DNA from: Hemerocallis citrina | Taxonomy: Eukaryota; Streptophyta; Magnoliopsida; Asparagales; Asphodelaceae | Direction: 5' to 3' | Length of the DNA: 64,000 nt | Assembly (NCBI GenBank): GCA_017893485.1 | Contig: CM030365.1 | Span: 34,377,000-34,440,999 of the forward strand | Shown: one piece after another, positions 12,598 through 24,439 of the stretch | Layout: every line of letters begins with the position of its first letter | Numbering within the stretch: the stretch's first letter is position 1 | The notes under the pieces: model-generated | The model's database searches: none | What the model was told of the DNA's origin: nothing | Seen by the model: only the letters and a program-made list of their open reading frames with translations | Position numbers and translations under genes: made by a program

Positions 12598-12828
12598 CTA
12601 CTGGCAGATCAAACACTAAGACACAAACCGAGCCACAACCCTCTTCAGGTCCCAGTACATCTTAGTGCCTCCAGGATGAATAGAATACGATGACTGGTGG
12701 GCTTCCTCCAGCAACCTCTGACGAACTTCACCCTTCGGGACACACAACCTGGACCCAAAACGAAGCGATCCATCAGCATGAATAACCATGTCTATTCAGG
12801 AACTAGCCTCAACCTCTGCTTTAAAACC

Positions 12829-13632
12829 CTACAACTGCTCATCACCAACCTGAGCCTCTTTGATCTGATCAACGAGAGACGACTGAAGCTGAAGCAACAA
12901 ACAATTCTGATAAGAACTCAGCAACAACACGTCTAACTTTAACCTCCGCATCTGCTCAACCAAATCCCTCTGCTGAGTTAGGAACATTGCTGCCGGTCTC
13001 CTGATCAAAGCATCTGGCACCAAGTTTACTCTACCATGATGGTATTGCAAACTGATGTCATAATCGGCCATAAGTTCCAACCTATGCCTTTGCCTCATGT
13101 TCAACTCCTTCTATGTGAAGATGTACTTGAGACTTTTGTCATCTGTAAAGATCTCCACTCGGTCCCCAAGCAAATAATGTCTCCACATCTTCAAAGCAAA
13201 GATCACTGCTGCTAACTCCAAGTTATGAGTCGAATAGTTCTTCTCATACGGCTTCAACTACCTCGATGCATAAGCAACAACTCAGCCCTTCTGCATCAGA
13301 ACTGCTCCAAGAACCTTGCCAGAAGCATAGTGAACTACAAATCCGCCTGAACCATCTGGAATAGTCAACACTGACGCTGACGTCAACCTGCTCTTCAACT
13401 CAGCAAAAGCCTTACTGCAAGCCTCAAACCAACAAAACTTCTGATCCTTCCCTGTCAGCTTAGTCAATGGTCCTGCTATCTTCGAAAAATCATGTACGAA
13501 TTTCCGATAATAGCCAGCTTGACCAAGAAAACTCCTCACCTCTGAAACTGACTTGGGAACTGGCCCATCCTTCATAGCTTCAACCTTGGACGGATCCACT
13601 GAAATATCATCGCCCGAGATAATATGCCCCAA
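12829..13632 (-). pseudogene. A1 RT connection and RNase H remnant
   Basis: 13282-13632 encodes the end of RT and the start of RNase [34 protein letters not shown]. The RNase H start reads FVVHYASGK where A2 has [10 protein letters not shown], so the first metal-binding Asp is gone. 12829-13104 holds the distal part ([25 protein letters not shown] and DALIRRP, normally DALSRRP). Stops and indels separate the two. The stretch is one frame away from the RT segment upstream, which shows a frameshift near 13630. Confidence 0.85.
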
Positions 13633-14158
13633 GAAGGTAACTCTGTCGAGCCAAACTCACACTTGCTGAGTTTTCCATAGAGCTGATTCTCTCTCAAAGT
13701 CTGCAGAACCAATCTAAGATGCTCAGCATGATCCTCCCGGTTCTGAGAATACACCAGAATGTCATCAATGAAGACCACCATAAATCTATCCAGGAACTGA
13801 GAAAAGACCATATTCATTAGACTCATAAATACAGATGGCACATTCGTGACCCCAAATGGCATCACAAGATACTCATAGTGCCCATATCTGGTCCTGAATG
13901 CAGTCTTCTGTACATCAGTCGCCTTCACCTTGACCTGATGATACCCATAACGAAGATCCAACTTCGAAAAAACAGCTTCTCCGTTCAACTAATCAAATAA
14001 GTCATCGATCCTGGGCAGCAGATACCGGTTCTTCACAGTAACACTGCTTAGTTTTCAATAATCAATGCACAGTCGACAACTACCATCCTTCTTGTTGACA
14101 AAAAGGACTGGAGCACCCCACGGCGAAACACTGGGTCTAATGAACCCCAAATCAAGCA
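13572..14158 (-). pseudogene. A1 reverse transcriptase remnant
   Basis: The palm domain is well visible: [34 protein letters not shown] and the active-site strand [10 protein letters not shown], with the Asp pair encoded at 13761-13766. The N-terminal part (13990-14158) contains [15 protein letters not shown] and [12 protein letters not shown], with stops where A2 has Gln (CAG, before NGEAVF) and Arg (CGA, in DYRELN). These are CAG to TAG and CGA to TGA changes, as expected from decay of methylated cytosines. Confidence 0.88.
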
Positions 14159-14778
14159 ACTCCTGAATCTATACCTTAAGCTCTGCTAACTCAACCGGTG
14201 CCATCCTATAGGGATTTTTCGATATCAGTGTCGTACCAGGCTGAACTTCAATACCGAACTCCACATCCCTATCAGGGGGTAAGCCAGGCAACTCTGAAAA
14301 AACATCCAGGAATTCACGTACTACTAGAGGCACAACCTCACAACCTGAATGCAATTCCATCGGACAAACCTTCTGATCAACTACAATCTCAGCTCGGCCA
14401 AGGGGCATCTCCCAGGCATGGAACTCAAACTCTACGCAATCTGGAATCTGAAAAACAACTTTCTTGGCACGACAATCAATGATGGCGTGGGACTCACCCA
14501 ACCATTCCATACCGAGAATGATGTCGAATCCTGAATTTCCAATTACAATTAGGTCAGCCTTGAAATCTGCACTGCCAATAACTACGGGACTCTTCCTGCA
14601 GTCCTGGGAATAAATGACAATACTGCCACCTATCACAATGTTCTAAGCCTCTGACATGATGCTGCATTCCAACCGATGACGAGCCACAAAGAGAGAGGAG
14701 ACAAAGGAATGGTTGCCCTAGAATTAAAATGAACATGAGTAGGAAAGGAACAAGCAAGAACAACACCTGCAACAACAC
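14159..14778 (-). pseudogene. A1 protease and spacer remnant
   Basis: An aspartic protease of retroviral type. The active-site strand that reads FDSGATHSF in A2 is FNSRATI here, so the catalytic Asp is lost (Asn), and a frame change follows. The C-terminal part is clear: IGNSGFDIILGMEWLGESHA and [10 protein letters not shown], then the protease-RT linker [16 protein letters not shown] and [14 protein letters not shown], ending in a stop at 14169. There is no intron-like insertion between gag and protease in this copy, unlike A2. Confidence 0.85.
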
Positions 14779-15969
14779 CCTCTACTATCTCAGCATCTGC
14801 AACTGTCAGGTTGAATGTCTGACCTCTCCTGGGGGCAGCGGTCCTCTAACCAACAATCTGGCGCTGAAGAGGAAGCAGTGGCCTGACTAGACCACGAGCT
14901 AGGGCTACCTGCTGAACTAGGACCCCTAGCTGGAAGAGTCGTCCTCTGCTGTGGACAATCCCACAATGTATGGTCAGGAGCACTACAACCAAAATAGCGG
15001 TGATTGGCATGCCTGCAGTCCTTGCGCTCATACCTAGCAAGTTGGCAAAAATCGCAAAAACTAACCCTTTGAGGACCCGCAGAAGAGAAAGGAGCTGCCC
15101 TGACCGGATGTTTTGGGACAGACCTCCGAATAGGCCCACCAGAAGGCCTAGCAACAAGAGAGTGCAAAACAGTCTGCCGGGGAGGATTCAACCTGCACGA
15201 GCCTGCTCCTGAGCTCGAGCTGCCTTAAGAGCATAAAACATAAGTACGCAAGCAAAGGCAGACGAGCTAAACCCGAATATCACGCTCAAGTCACAGCATG
15301 AATCTACGAGCCTTGTCCTCTTCGTTTGCCATAAGAATGGCTGCGAAGCGGCTAAGTTTGGAAAATTTCGCTGCATACTCATCCACAGACCTGGAGCCCT
15401 ATTTTTTAAGAAAGTCTCATGTTACAACATTGCATGGACAATATGTAACAAACTTCTGATAATAAACAACGACCAACCTGTTTTAGGGCCACGAACTACT
15501 GCACCATTTCAATCCGAGTGCTGCTAGGGAAGAACTTCTCCAAGAAGCTCCTAGTGAACGTGGCCCAAGCAATAGGCTGCACGAGCATTTTGGACACAGA
15601 CCTCCACCATATGTGGGCCAGATCCACCAGCTAGATGGTCACCACATCCACACTATCAGTATCGGCAACTCGCGCTGCCAAAAGCAACTGCTCAGTCCTG
15701 ATCAGCCATTGTTCTGCCTCCAAAGGCGTCTTAGTGCTTGAGAATCTGTCAGGATGCAGCCTCATGAAATCTGTAACCTTGCCCGGACGAGGAGGGAAAG
15801 CTGCCTGCATAGGCACAGCGGGAGGCGGAACCCGGGTAGCTTCCAAAGCAGCCATCAGAAGGTCAGTGTGGTTTTGCTGCATATTGATCAACCGTTCCAA
15901 CACAATGGTAATGGCCTTAATCCCGAGCTAAACTTCCTTAGGGTGGGAAGTGGAACCTCCACGAGCCAT
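14779..15969 (-). pseudogene. A1 gag remnant
   Basis: Gag would form the particle and bind RNA. Start codon at 15969-15967 in the context shared with A2. Phrases: LINMQQNHTDLLMAALEATR, DFMRLHPDRF, EQWLIRTEQLLLAARVAD, SFLEKFFPSSTR. The frame is cut by stops and, at 15399-15477, by a GT-AG-bounded insertion listed separately. After it the reading is SVDEYAAKFSKLSRFAAI. Both zinc knuckles near 14985-15065 are damaged: CDFCQLARYERKDC (His to Tyr) and YFGCSAPDHTLWDC (first Cys to Tyr). Frame changes separate the N-terminal, knuckle and protease parts. Confidence 0.88.
15399..15477 (-). other. intron-like GT-AG insertion in A1 gag
   Basis: A 79-bp stretch on the - strand that begins GTTGGTCG and ends AAAAAATAG, rich in T. 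Gag reads ...VALKQ up to the GT. Directly after the AG it continues GSRSVDEYAAK in the same frame once the 79 bp are left out, the usual gag wording of this family. Since 79 is not a multiple of 3, unspliced RNA would be out of frame. In A2 the corresponding gag region is deleted, so presence or absence there cannot be read. It could also be a small chance insertion; the exact GT and AG ends argue for an intron. Confidence 0.6.
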
Positions 15970-16121
15970 GGTCTGCACAAGATCAAAAACAATTAGCATC
16001 TAGATCCTAGTTTATTATAATTCATTTATGTATGCATGGTCTGTACAATGTTAAAGCTAATCCTTGATCGAGTCCAACTTGTCTAACATATTAGTCAAAC
16101 TATTACATTAGCCAACCTGGA

Positions 16122-16133
16122 GCTCTGATACCA
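16122..16133 (-). promoter_or_regulatory. primer-binding site, A1 central unit
   Basis: TGGTATCAGAGC on the - strand, 10 bases from the right LTR, complementary to initiator tRNA-Met. Confidence 0.9.
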
Positions 16134-16143
16134 CTAAAAACCT

Positions 16144-19100
16144 TGTCATGCCCCGCTTCCCAAGAAGGAGATACGGAATATGGATACATGACTAAGTCCT
16201 GCGAAAGGCTTGCACCATTCATAAGTTGTCAGGATCTTTACAACGAGTACAAGTATAAACGAGAGATATAGATGAGAAATAGTCAACCATGCATGCATAA
16301 CTAAATTAATATAGTCAACAAGATTACTTGAAAAGAAACAAGAATACTGAATTTCAAATAATCACGTCTGGAACAAAACACAAGTCCGGGACACAAAGCC
16401 CAAAACAAAAAATCCATGTAGAAGATTACATTTATTCAATATAAGCAACAAGAAATAAATAGATATAGAAAAAACTCTAGCCAACTAGAATCTCAGAACA
16501 CCTACTCCATCGGGCCACCATAATCTGCAATTTAACAAGTTGCAGGAAAAAGAAAGAGAAAAAAATGCCCATCAATGCAAGTTACGGGCTGCTTGTAGTG
16601 CAGGCAACAAGTATAGGAAAGAGAAATAAACAAGAACAGAGTAACAGCGGAAGCAAGTACAGCATGGAAAGGATGTAACAACAAAATAGAGGAACTAACT
16701 CAAATCAAGAATAGAAACAACAAGCATGGCAAGATGAACAGATGCAAGTGGAATGTAACAAGTGTCAAGTAAGCAAGTATCAAGTAAACGAGTAACAGGT
16801 AACGTGTGTCAAGAATCAAGTATCATGTACAAGTAACAAGTAGCAAGTGTTAAGTGATCATGTTCAAGCCTTGTATCTAGTCCTATATAGGTAGCACTTC
16901 ATGTGTCCCAGATTTTTTCCATATGGTTGCGACATTCATGCAAATTGCATTTTAGATGTCATAGTGGACCATAGAGGGCAGTGTACTCAGGGACAAGCAC
17001 CAAGTATCAAGTATCAAGCTCCAAATAACAAGTATCAAGCTCCACGTAACCAAGTATTACGTGTCAAGTGTGCAAGTGTCAAGTAATCACGTGTCAAGCT
17101 CCAAATAACCAAGTATCAAGCTCCAAATAACCAAGTAGGATCTATGAATCCTCTTCCGAGTACACATTTCTGTATTTTCCACTATTAGATCTTTCCCATT
17201 AAACCCCGACTTATTTTCTTATTATTATTATTCAATAACGCATGGACGTGCACAAACAAATCAAGAAACATGGTAAGATGACAAGGAACAAGTACAAGTT
17301 GAACAAGGACACAAACGGGTGATGAATGACTCAAAATAGACTAAGACAACGAAAATTCTAGTTCTGGACAGCAAGACAGTACTACACTAAATCTGGGATT
17401 CCCATTGCCATGAACATGCAAATATGGATCCTTCAGAAAATCTAGAAAGTAGACTCCCGGCTGAATCCGTAAAATATATATAAGTCATATGGTATTTCAC
17501 AAAAACAGGCCTCAAAACAGAATTGTATCGAGAAAATATATTTAGCCAGAAATCCGAAGGTTGTATTCATAAACAGTAAAATGACATAAAAACTTATTGA
17601 TTAAATGGAAGAAAAATCTGGGGTATTCCCTAGTATGTCTAGTATCAGAAAATAATGTTTCATAATTTTCCAACATGAATTGTATGGTCAAATAAAATCA
17701 GAAAATAACAAGATACAGCAAGTTTGTAAATTCTAAAATCATAAACACAGCAGTACTAAAACAGCAATAGATTACAAAATATAAAGCGAAAAACCAGATC
17801 TGTCAAAAGGGTGATAAAATAGATATAGTAGGCTACAATTCATATTCACAAAGTTTTTACAAATAGCAAATAGAATCAGGTTGAAAGTTAGGTTCTTTAT
17901 TGAACAGCATGAAAACTCTACAAGTATAGTAGTTGTTTGCAAGCATAGAATAGTTTGTAAAAGCCATTAATTAAATCCACAAAATTTAGGGGTTAATCCC
18001 AGTCAAGTCTAGTTGTACTCAGCAAAATATTGGATCAAAATATAAACTTTAGCATCAGTATAAAAATAAATAACCATACAGAATTTATATAAATCAGAAT
18101 CTGGAATTTTCTACACATCTGTAGTAAAAACAACAATAACTTGCAACTCACAAATCGAAACTGAGATCCGTCAGAACTTCTGGAAAGTAGACAGATTTCT
18201 CTATATTTGATATTCATAAAACATTTTCATATACTGACCTTAATATGGTCTAAAATACTAAACAAAACTGAGTAACAACAAATACAGAAATATTCTTTAT
18301 GCATAAAATCAACTAGTTCATATGTAACACGTCCAAATCATAACAAAATGCAAAATATGGTATACAAGATGGCCAAACAACATGCTATAGGGAATTTTAC
18401 AAGTCTACAACAAGTTATACTACTAGTACATCAAGCATACAAGATCATACAACACATTATGGATCACGAATAACATGTATGTATACATCAAGAATTTATT
18501 AGATCTAAGTTGTTTCATGTCGTGTGTGTACGAGACAACTACAGATGGATCAACAACTAGAGACGAGATCAACAGGGATTTCATGGGAATAGGTCTTGAA
18601 GAAACTACGCTATAGGCGGTATTTAGTACTTGTATTATACAACAAAAAGAATATAAGTTACTTGCCTTATAGTCGACGACGGAAACGGTGGAAAGAGCAC
18701 GAATAAAGGGAACGGATTCCCGGACACGAACTCAATCTTAACGAACGGACAACCACGAAAAACCGATCACGAACACAATCCAACGCCTGAGATCAACACG
18801 TGCACACAAAAGAGAGAGGGAAAATAGCCGAGGTATGCTCGGAGATCAACACACGCACCCAAGGACCAAGGGCATCCGGGGCACTGTGATGGGAGGATGG
18901 ACAGCGGCACACGGTGGGATGATGGCAGATAGAGGCGGCGCTTACTTGCGTCATTGCTGGCTGGCGCTGCTGTTGTCGTTGCTGTTGTCTGATGCAGGTG
19001 TCGAGAGGGGAAGGATGACAGGGGGCTGGCGCTGAGGCATTGTGGAGGTAAGGCAGCGCCACACAGGGAGTCGCCGAGGGTGGCAGCAGATGGAGGACGG

Positions 19101-19582
19101 GGGCCCACAGGAGGTCAGATGGTCGGGAGTTAGGGTAGGGGATGAGAGTGAGCAACTAGGGCTTTTTGATGAATAGGGTAAAAATAATAGTGGGTTTATA
19201 TAGATTGGAATATAGGGTTTGGGTGATAACGGGTATTGGGCTTTAGAAATGGGTTTAATTAGATAGGGATCCAATATGGTTTTAGGAATAATTAAATAGA
19301 ATATAGGGTTAGAATTAAAAAGATCCAAATAGAAAAAGATGGGAACGTAAGACTAAATAAAATAGGACATGAACAATATAGAATAGGGCTCAAAGTAATA
19401 GCTCGAACAATCAGAGACGAAACTATAGGAGACAACAGAATCAAGAACTCAAATATGAAGATGACAATTCAAATAAATGGATATATAGAAAATGAAGATT
19501 CAATACACGGTCCACAAAGAGATACAACATGAATAAAAAGAAAAATACATCCAAAAATAGAAAGTGAAAAATAGGGGTTACA
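16144..19582 (-). mobile_element. A1 right LTR (5' LTR)
   Basis: A 3,439-bp LTR, TGTCATGCCCC...GGGGTTACA in + reading. It has the same architecture as the left LTR: short caagt repeats at 16745-16870 and 16995-17140, the conserved core near 17150-17215, and a TATA box on the - strand at 19195-19203. The base count and order agree with 7961-11386 apart from small indels. The flank after it is ATCTG (19583-19587). No matching left TSD can be assigned because the left end of A1 is truncated. Confidence 0.9.
19195..19203 (-). promoter_or_regulatory. TATA box of A1 right LTR
   Basis: CTATATAAA on the - strand at the same LTR position as 10996-11004. This would be the promoter of the central A1 unit. 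Confidence 0.6.
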
Positions 19583-20403
19583 ATCTGTAAGATCGTCACG
19601 GTATTTTGTGTGATCCAGACCGGATTGGGCACGAGTGGCAAACGGGGATACCATTGTGTTAGCAGTAATAACTGTAGGATTCACCAGCCACATGGTATCT
19701 ATCAAGAACAGGTTAAGTACAATAGTAGAATGTATCTGCATGGTGAGGGTTCGAAACCCTGAAATTGAAGAAGACGGCTTGATCTGGAACGTATGTAGTA
19801 TGTGATGCATGCGTATCCAGAGTCTTGCTAACAATATATTAAGTGCATCCATTTTTGTAATCTGTATTGTGCATTAGACTTCAGGTCATGGCATACACGA
19901 ACACTAGAAAATTAGGATGCATGTTCCCTTTTCCATTCAAGATGGTTTGTGGTTGCTAGTTTGGAGATCGTTGTTTCTTATCAACATTGCATAAGTAGAA
20001 TTACTGACGTTCCCTACCTTTTAGGTACCGGTCCTACCATACAAGCAGGTGCAAAAATATCAGAGTCGCGCAGTGGAAGACTCAAGCGGAGGGGCAAGTC
20101 CCAGGGAAGCAGATTGACCATTCAGCAGAGTTTCAGCGGTGATCTATCAATGACCATTCCGAGAGACAGCTAATAGCCTTACAAGTGGAGTCTGTGAAAT
20201 ATTTTGTATAAATTTGTAATGAGTTAATGTAATTTGTACTCCATGTTCAAAACAAGATAGTGGTTGTAACTGATAATGTAATGACTTTATTTGGCAATAA
20301 AAAGTTTTTAAATTTCTGTGTTATTACTATGTTGAGATGCATTTGAAGGCAAAGATTCTGGTTGCATCACGGATGTCCGGTAACGGGGACCCGGGCCGTT
20401 ACA
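19583..20403 (+). mobile_element. B1 LTR, last part (R/U5 end)
   Basis: Ends GGGCCGTTACA. Read on the - strand it begins TGTAACGGCCCGGG and then matches the B2/B3 LTR ends block by block: gaatctttgccttcaaatgc, an 'aaactttttattgcc' block and, further on, 'gtgcattaga...catggcatacac', which corresponds to B3 near 30860-30880. An AATAAA signal at 20298-20303 would be the element's own poly(A) signal. A 74-codon ORF here (19949-20173) is not accepted as a host exon for this reason. Confidence 0.65.
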
Positions 20404-22522
20404 CCGTTATTGCATCCATTACACAAACATGAATGAGATCTAGTTATTTATCTATGTGATACATGCCCATGAATAGTTAAGAAGTATAGAATATTTTGTT
20501 ATATCGTATGTTAATATCATGATCATGTTAATAATGCTTCCCTTATTAATGAGTTTGAGAATAGATAGGGCATGATGATTTAAATACCCGTTAAATTCTG
20601 ATTTGTATCGTACATCAACTTGGATCCATCGTAGTTACTATTAATGTTATAATTCATGCAAAAGAGATTTCATTTACTGCTGTCCTGATTTGGCACGACA
20701 AATTGAAACCTATTAATGTCCGAATAATGAATAAGTTTGTGAACATGAAATGTGGGCCCCTATTTATAGTTTCCATAACATTTGATGGATCTGAAATCCG
20801 ATCTGTGATGTGCGAGATACGTCATTTTTAATGCTTCTAACTTTAGATTTCAGAATTTCTGATTTACGACGTATTGACATGTTTATTAATTTTAAAAGTC
20901 AGATTAATAGTGTAATTATGTCATGATAAATTCCAGTATGTTGTTCAACATGATTAAGAACCTGATTATAAATTTTATAGAATTTCTAAATTACTTTCTT
21001 ACTGATTTACGATTACAAGAATTGTACCCTAAGTTTCTGCCTGAACATAAAATCTGTAAAGAATAAGAATTTGAACCTAGTTCCTGTGACTTTTATATAT
21101 CGTGTATATATGCACTGGAACCAGCAGAGAATCTAGTTTCTCGAACTTCTGACAGATCTAGATTTTCTTTTCTGTAGCAGCGGGAATTCCAGTTTTGGTG
21201 CAGCAACGTCATGCTGTCCAGAATTGGAATTCTTGTTGTTTCAATATGTATAATTTTACTTGACAACCGAACATGTTTTCTACCCAGTCTGAACCTAATT
21301 TCTGTCCCTGTCATATTTACCTGTCCCGGATTATGCACATTCATGTCTGGTTTGGTAAAAATAGTAAATAATCAAGCCGGGGTTAAGAAGAAGATCTAGT
21401 AGTGGACAATATAGGCAAGTGTACTCGGAAGGGGGCCCGTGTTTCCCACCTGTTGCATAAATACATGATTACATAATTTATGAGCCTGTTTACCTGTTTT
21501 ACCTGACTATATACTTCCCTGTAAGGTGTACTCGGAAAGGGGCCCATGTTTCCCACCTGTTTACTTGTTCTACCTGACTACATACTTCCCTATAAGAAGG
21601 TGAACTTGAAAGGGGGCCCGTATTTCCCACCTGTTGCATAAATACATTATTACATGATTCATGGTCCTGTTCACCTGTTTACATGATTCTGAGTACACGA
21701 CCCTATGAAATCCACCACTAAATCTAAATGCAACTTATTTGTATGTAGCAAGCATGTGGTATGGGATGCATTAATGGTGCATTAGATAGGATTAAATAAA
21801 AGACTTAAGAATAATATGTTTCACCTGCACATTCCTGTCACCTGTTTAACATGTTTATCTGATATCTGTTGCAAGTTTACATGTTTATCTGATATCTGGT
21901 ACAAGTCACATGTTTACTTATTACCTGATCATGCTATCTAAACCTGTTTACTTGCTTACCTATTTATTTGACCCCATTTACCTGTTGCATTCCTTTCATG
22001 CTATGTTTTATGCTCTTGATTCTTGTTTCCCGTTCTGTATTCTTATTTACCTTGTTCCTGTACCCTTTTTGCTTGTACTACTTGCGGCTCGTAGCTTGCA
22101 TTAACAGGCAGATTGTTTTCCTGTTTCTCTGTTTCACTTGAATTAATAATTAAATATGTTTTGGAGACCAATTACCTGCAAAAGTGAGCGATCAAGTGTT
22201 CTAAACCTTTTTACTGGGATCTTTGGTGCTTTAAATTTATTTCTGCTTTGAGTTTATCAATTCCTTTTGTTGCTACTTGATACATTGTAATTGGGCATGT
22301 TTGACCCGGAGTTTTATTGTTTTTCCAGATCTTATTTTATTTGAGAATTATGTATTTGATTTCAAGTAATTCTTTTGATTTTGAGATTTGATTCATGCAT
22401 GCATGGTTGTATCTTTCTGTTTACTGTTGAGTTGATCCGTACAACTTATGAATGATGAAAATCATTCATTGGGCTTGTTACGTACTTATATTCCTTATTC
22501 TTTTGGGAAGCGGGGGGTGACA
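20404..22522 (+). mobile_element. L0, second part: A/E-type LTR 3' portion
   Basis: Ends GGGAAGCGGGGGGTGACA, the reverse complement of the TGTCACGCCCCGCTTCC start of A LTRs, so this is an A-lineage LTR on the + strand. It carries the family core as its reverse complement near 21370-21420 (gatctagtagtggaca). Three tandem copies of a ~100-bp unit with gtgtactcggaaggggg.cc lie between about 21415 and 21640. 'ACCTGTTTACCTG' phrases recur throughout 21480-21970. No gag-pol is attached on either side, so it is a solo LTR or a fragment. Confidence 0.7.
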
Positions 22523-22953
22523 AATCTCATGGGTGTAGAGTTTTAGAAAAGAAAATTAAGGAGGTTTTTTTTATGAACACAATGGTCTTTTATACTTGGT
22601 GGTGGTGGTGGGGGGGGGGGGGGGGGAGAGATGGGGGTGATCATACTCAAGATAAACCATGAGCAGCCCATAGTTTAAAACTAAGGTTCTGGTTTAATTA
22701 GTGTTTAGGGTTTAATTGGTGTATAAGGTTTAATTAATGTATAATTAAGAAGAAATTTTACATATGTACATATACATATACATATAGATACAATGCATTC
22801 ATACCATGTTTTGAGAAAAATACTTGTATATTAAAAAAATATCTTTATTCAAAAAAAAATATTAGTATTTCCCGTGATATTACAGGGTGTTTTGCTACGT
22901 GAGAGAGGAGGAGGAGCAGTGAGTTAGGTGTGCTGTGGTGTGTGTGCACGTGT
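22523..22953. other. unassigned spacer
   Basis: AT-rich DNA between two LTR pieces. It contains (GGT)4 followed by a run of about 18 G (22595-22626), recurrent 'ggtttaattagtgt' phrases (22690-22745) and TACATA repeats (22760-22790). I see no gene or assignable element. Confidence 0.5.
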
Positions 22954-23322
22954 TGTCATGCCCCGCTTCCCAAAATATGGGAACACGAGCACGTAACAAA
23001 GGCCTAGCGAATGATGTGTACATCATCCATAAGCTATAACAGATTATCTCAACCTTAGCAAGAGATCACAACCATGCATAAATAAATAACCACATAAACA
23101 ATGAATAAACTTCAATAATCAATGAAATAAATCTAAAAAAATAATATCCAACATCTGGGAGGAAAATAAACTTCGGGTCATAAAAGCCCGAAATACAAAG
23201 TATGACAAAAGTAATAATGCGAGAAAGAAAATAATATGAACGAAGTAATCTCTAGAAGGTTTTCTCACCAAGTCCTTTGGTCAAATCTCCTGTTGTACCT
23301 GCAAACTCATCAACTAGAGATT
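22954..23322 (-). mobile_element. A-type LTR end fragment
   Basis: Starts TGTCATGCCCCGCTTCC and continues acgtaacaaaggcctagcga and tcatccataagct, as in the A2 and A3 LTR starts (33797, 63776). It reaches the 'cctgcaaactcatc' block and breaks off at a G run. Only about 370 bp of the expected 3.4 kb remain. Confidence 0.75.
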
Positions 23323-23330
23323 GGGGGGGG

Positions 23331-24387
23331 GGTGTAATTTTATATTATTTTTATTTATGATTTTGAGTATATTTTCCTATAGTAATTGATTTTATTTTAT
23401 TTTATAATGATTAAATTGGATGTTCGGGGTTAAACGGGAAAATTTGAAATATAGGGAGTTTGAGGTGAGTTTTATCGGAGGAGACGATGTCGGTTTAACC
23501 AGATATTTTTCCTAGCTACACGTGTATAATAGAGGGTTAGAAAATTTATAATTTGAAGGAGTTGCTTGGTTATAGCAAGAAGCAGAAAATTTTGGTGTTC
23601 AGTGTTGTAAATAACCTTTGAAATGATAAATTTTATGTGAATTTGGCCCATAACCATAACTTTTGTAATTTAAAATCCCTCTTTATTACAAAATTGTCAC
23701 TCTCAAACCCCTTCCCCTTCCTTTCTTTCTGATGTGGCCGAAACCCACCTTGGCCGAAACTCCCATCACCCAAACTCTAGGGCTTCGGCCAATCAACCCT
23801 CCATCCACTCCAAGCTTCAACTTATTTGGGGATTTGTGTTGAGTTTTGAGAGCTCTTTAGCGTGGTAGTGTGGGTTTGTGGAGAGAACTCTGTGAAGGTA
23901 AACAAAATTGTATATTTTAATATGGAATTGTATGCTTTCCATTTCTTTTCATGAAAATCATAGTAGGATGATGTTTAGTGTATATGTAACATGCTTAGGG
24001 TGAAAATTTTCAATTTTATGGTTATAATATGGAAATTTTATTAAACCTAGGGTTTGAGTTTAGGAAGGGTAAAGAGAATTGTATATATTGTATGCTAGTA
24101 ATTATTTTGGATATTATGGGATAATTTAGAAGCATTTATGATAAATTTTAATAATTATTTGATAATTATAATGAATTTTCCCGAAATCGAGAAATTGTAC
24201 AAATTGAGTTTATTGGTATAAAAACAGATAATTGTGGGAAAATATGTATAATTAAGACATTATTCCCGAGTTGTATATGTGATTTAATTTGGGATATATA
24301 AATTTATTTGGGGTATTTTACCCTTAAAATATAAAATATCGATTAGAACTCCTCCGATCGAGGGGTAAATTTTGGATTTGAGTATAA
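23331..24387 (+). mobile_element. D' LTR, first part
   Basis: A D-type LTR on the + strand, opposite to the solo LTR at 24445. Support comes from shared blocks with the reverse complement of that LTR: cctccgatcgagggg (24350-24365) against 28355-28370, and, beyond the T1 insertion, gggcgggcg...gttaggtgagtatg (30311-30348) against 28125-28165. A C/T-rich leader follows at 23690-23830. The start is uncertain (TGTAATTTTA next to a G run). It is split by T1. Confidence 0.5.
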
Positions 24388-24439
24388 TGTAACGCCCCAG
24401 GGCCCCTGCTCAAACAAATTCTAACAACTGCCTACCACA

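Noticed and set aside
19745..19765. agggttcgaaaccct, resembling a tRNA B box and T arm
   Set aside because: Only a 4-bp stem, no A box or cloverleaf around it, and it lies inside the B1 LTR.
19949..20173. A 74-codon + strand ORF with an AG before it and AATAAA after it, looking like the last exon of a host gene
   Set aside because: The surrounding sequence matches, on the - strand, the start of B2/B3 LTRs block by block, so the poly(A) signal and splice-like site belong to a retroelement LTR. The peptide is not recognisable.
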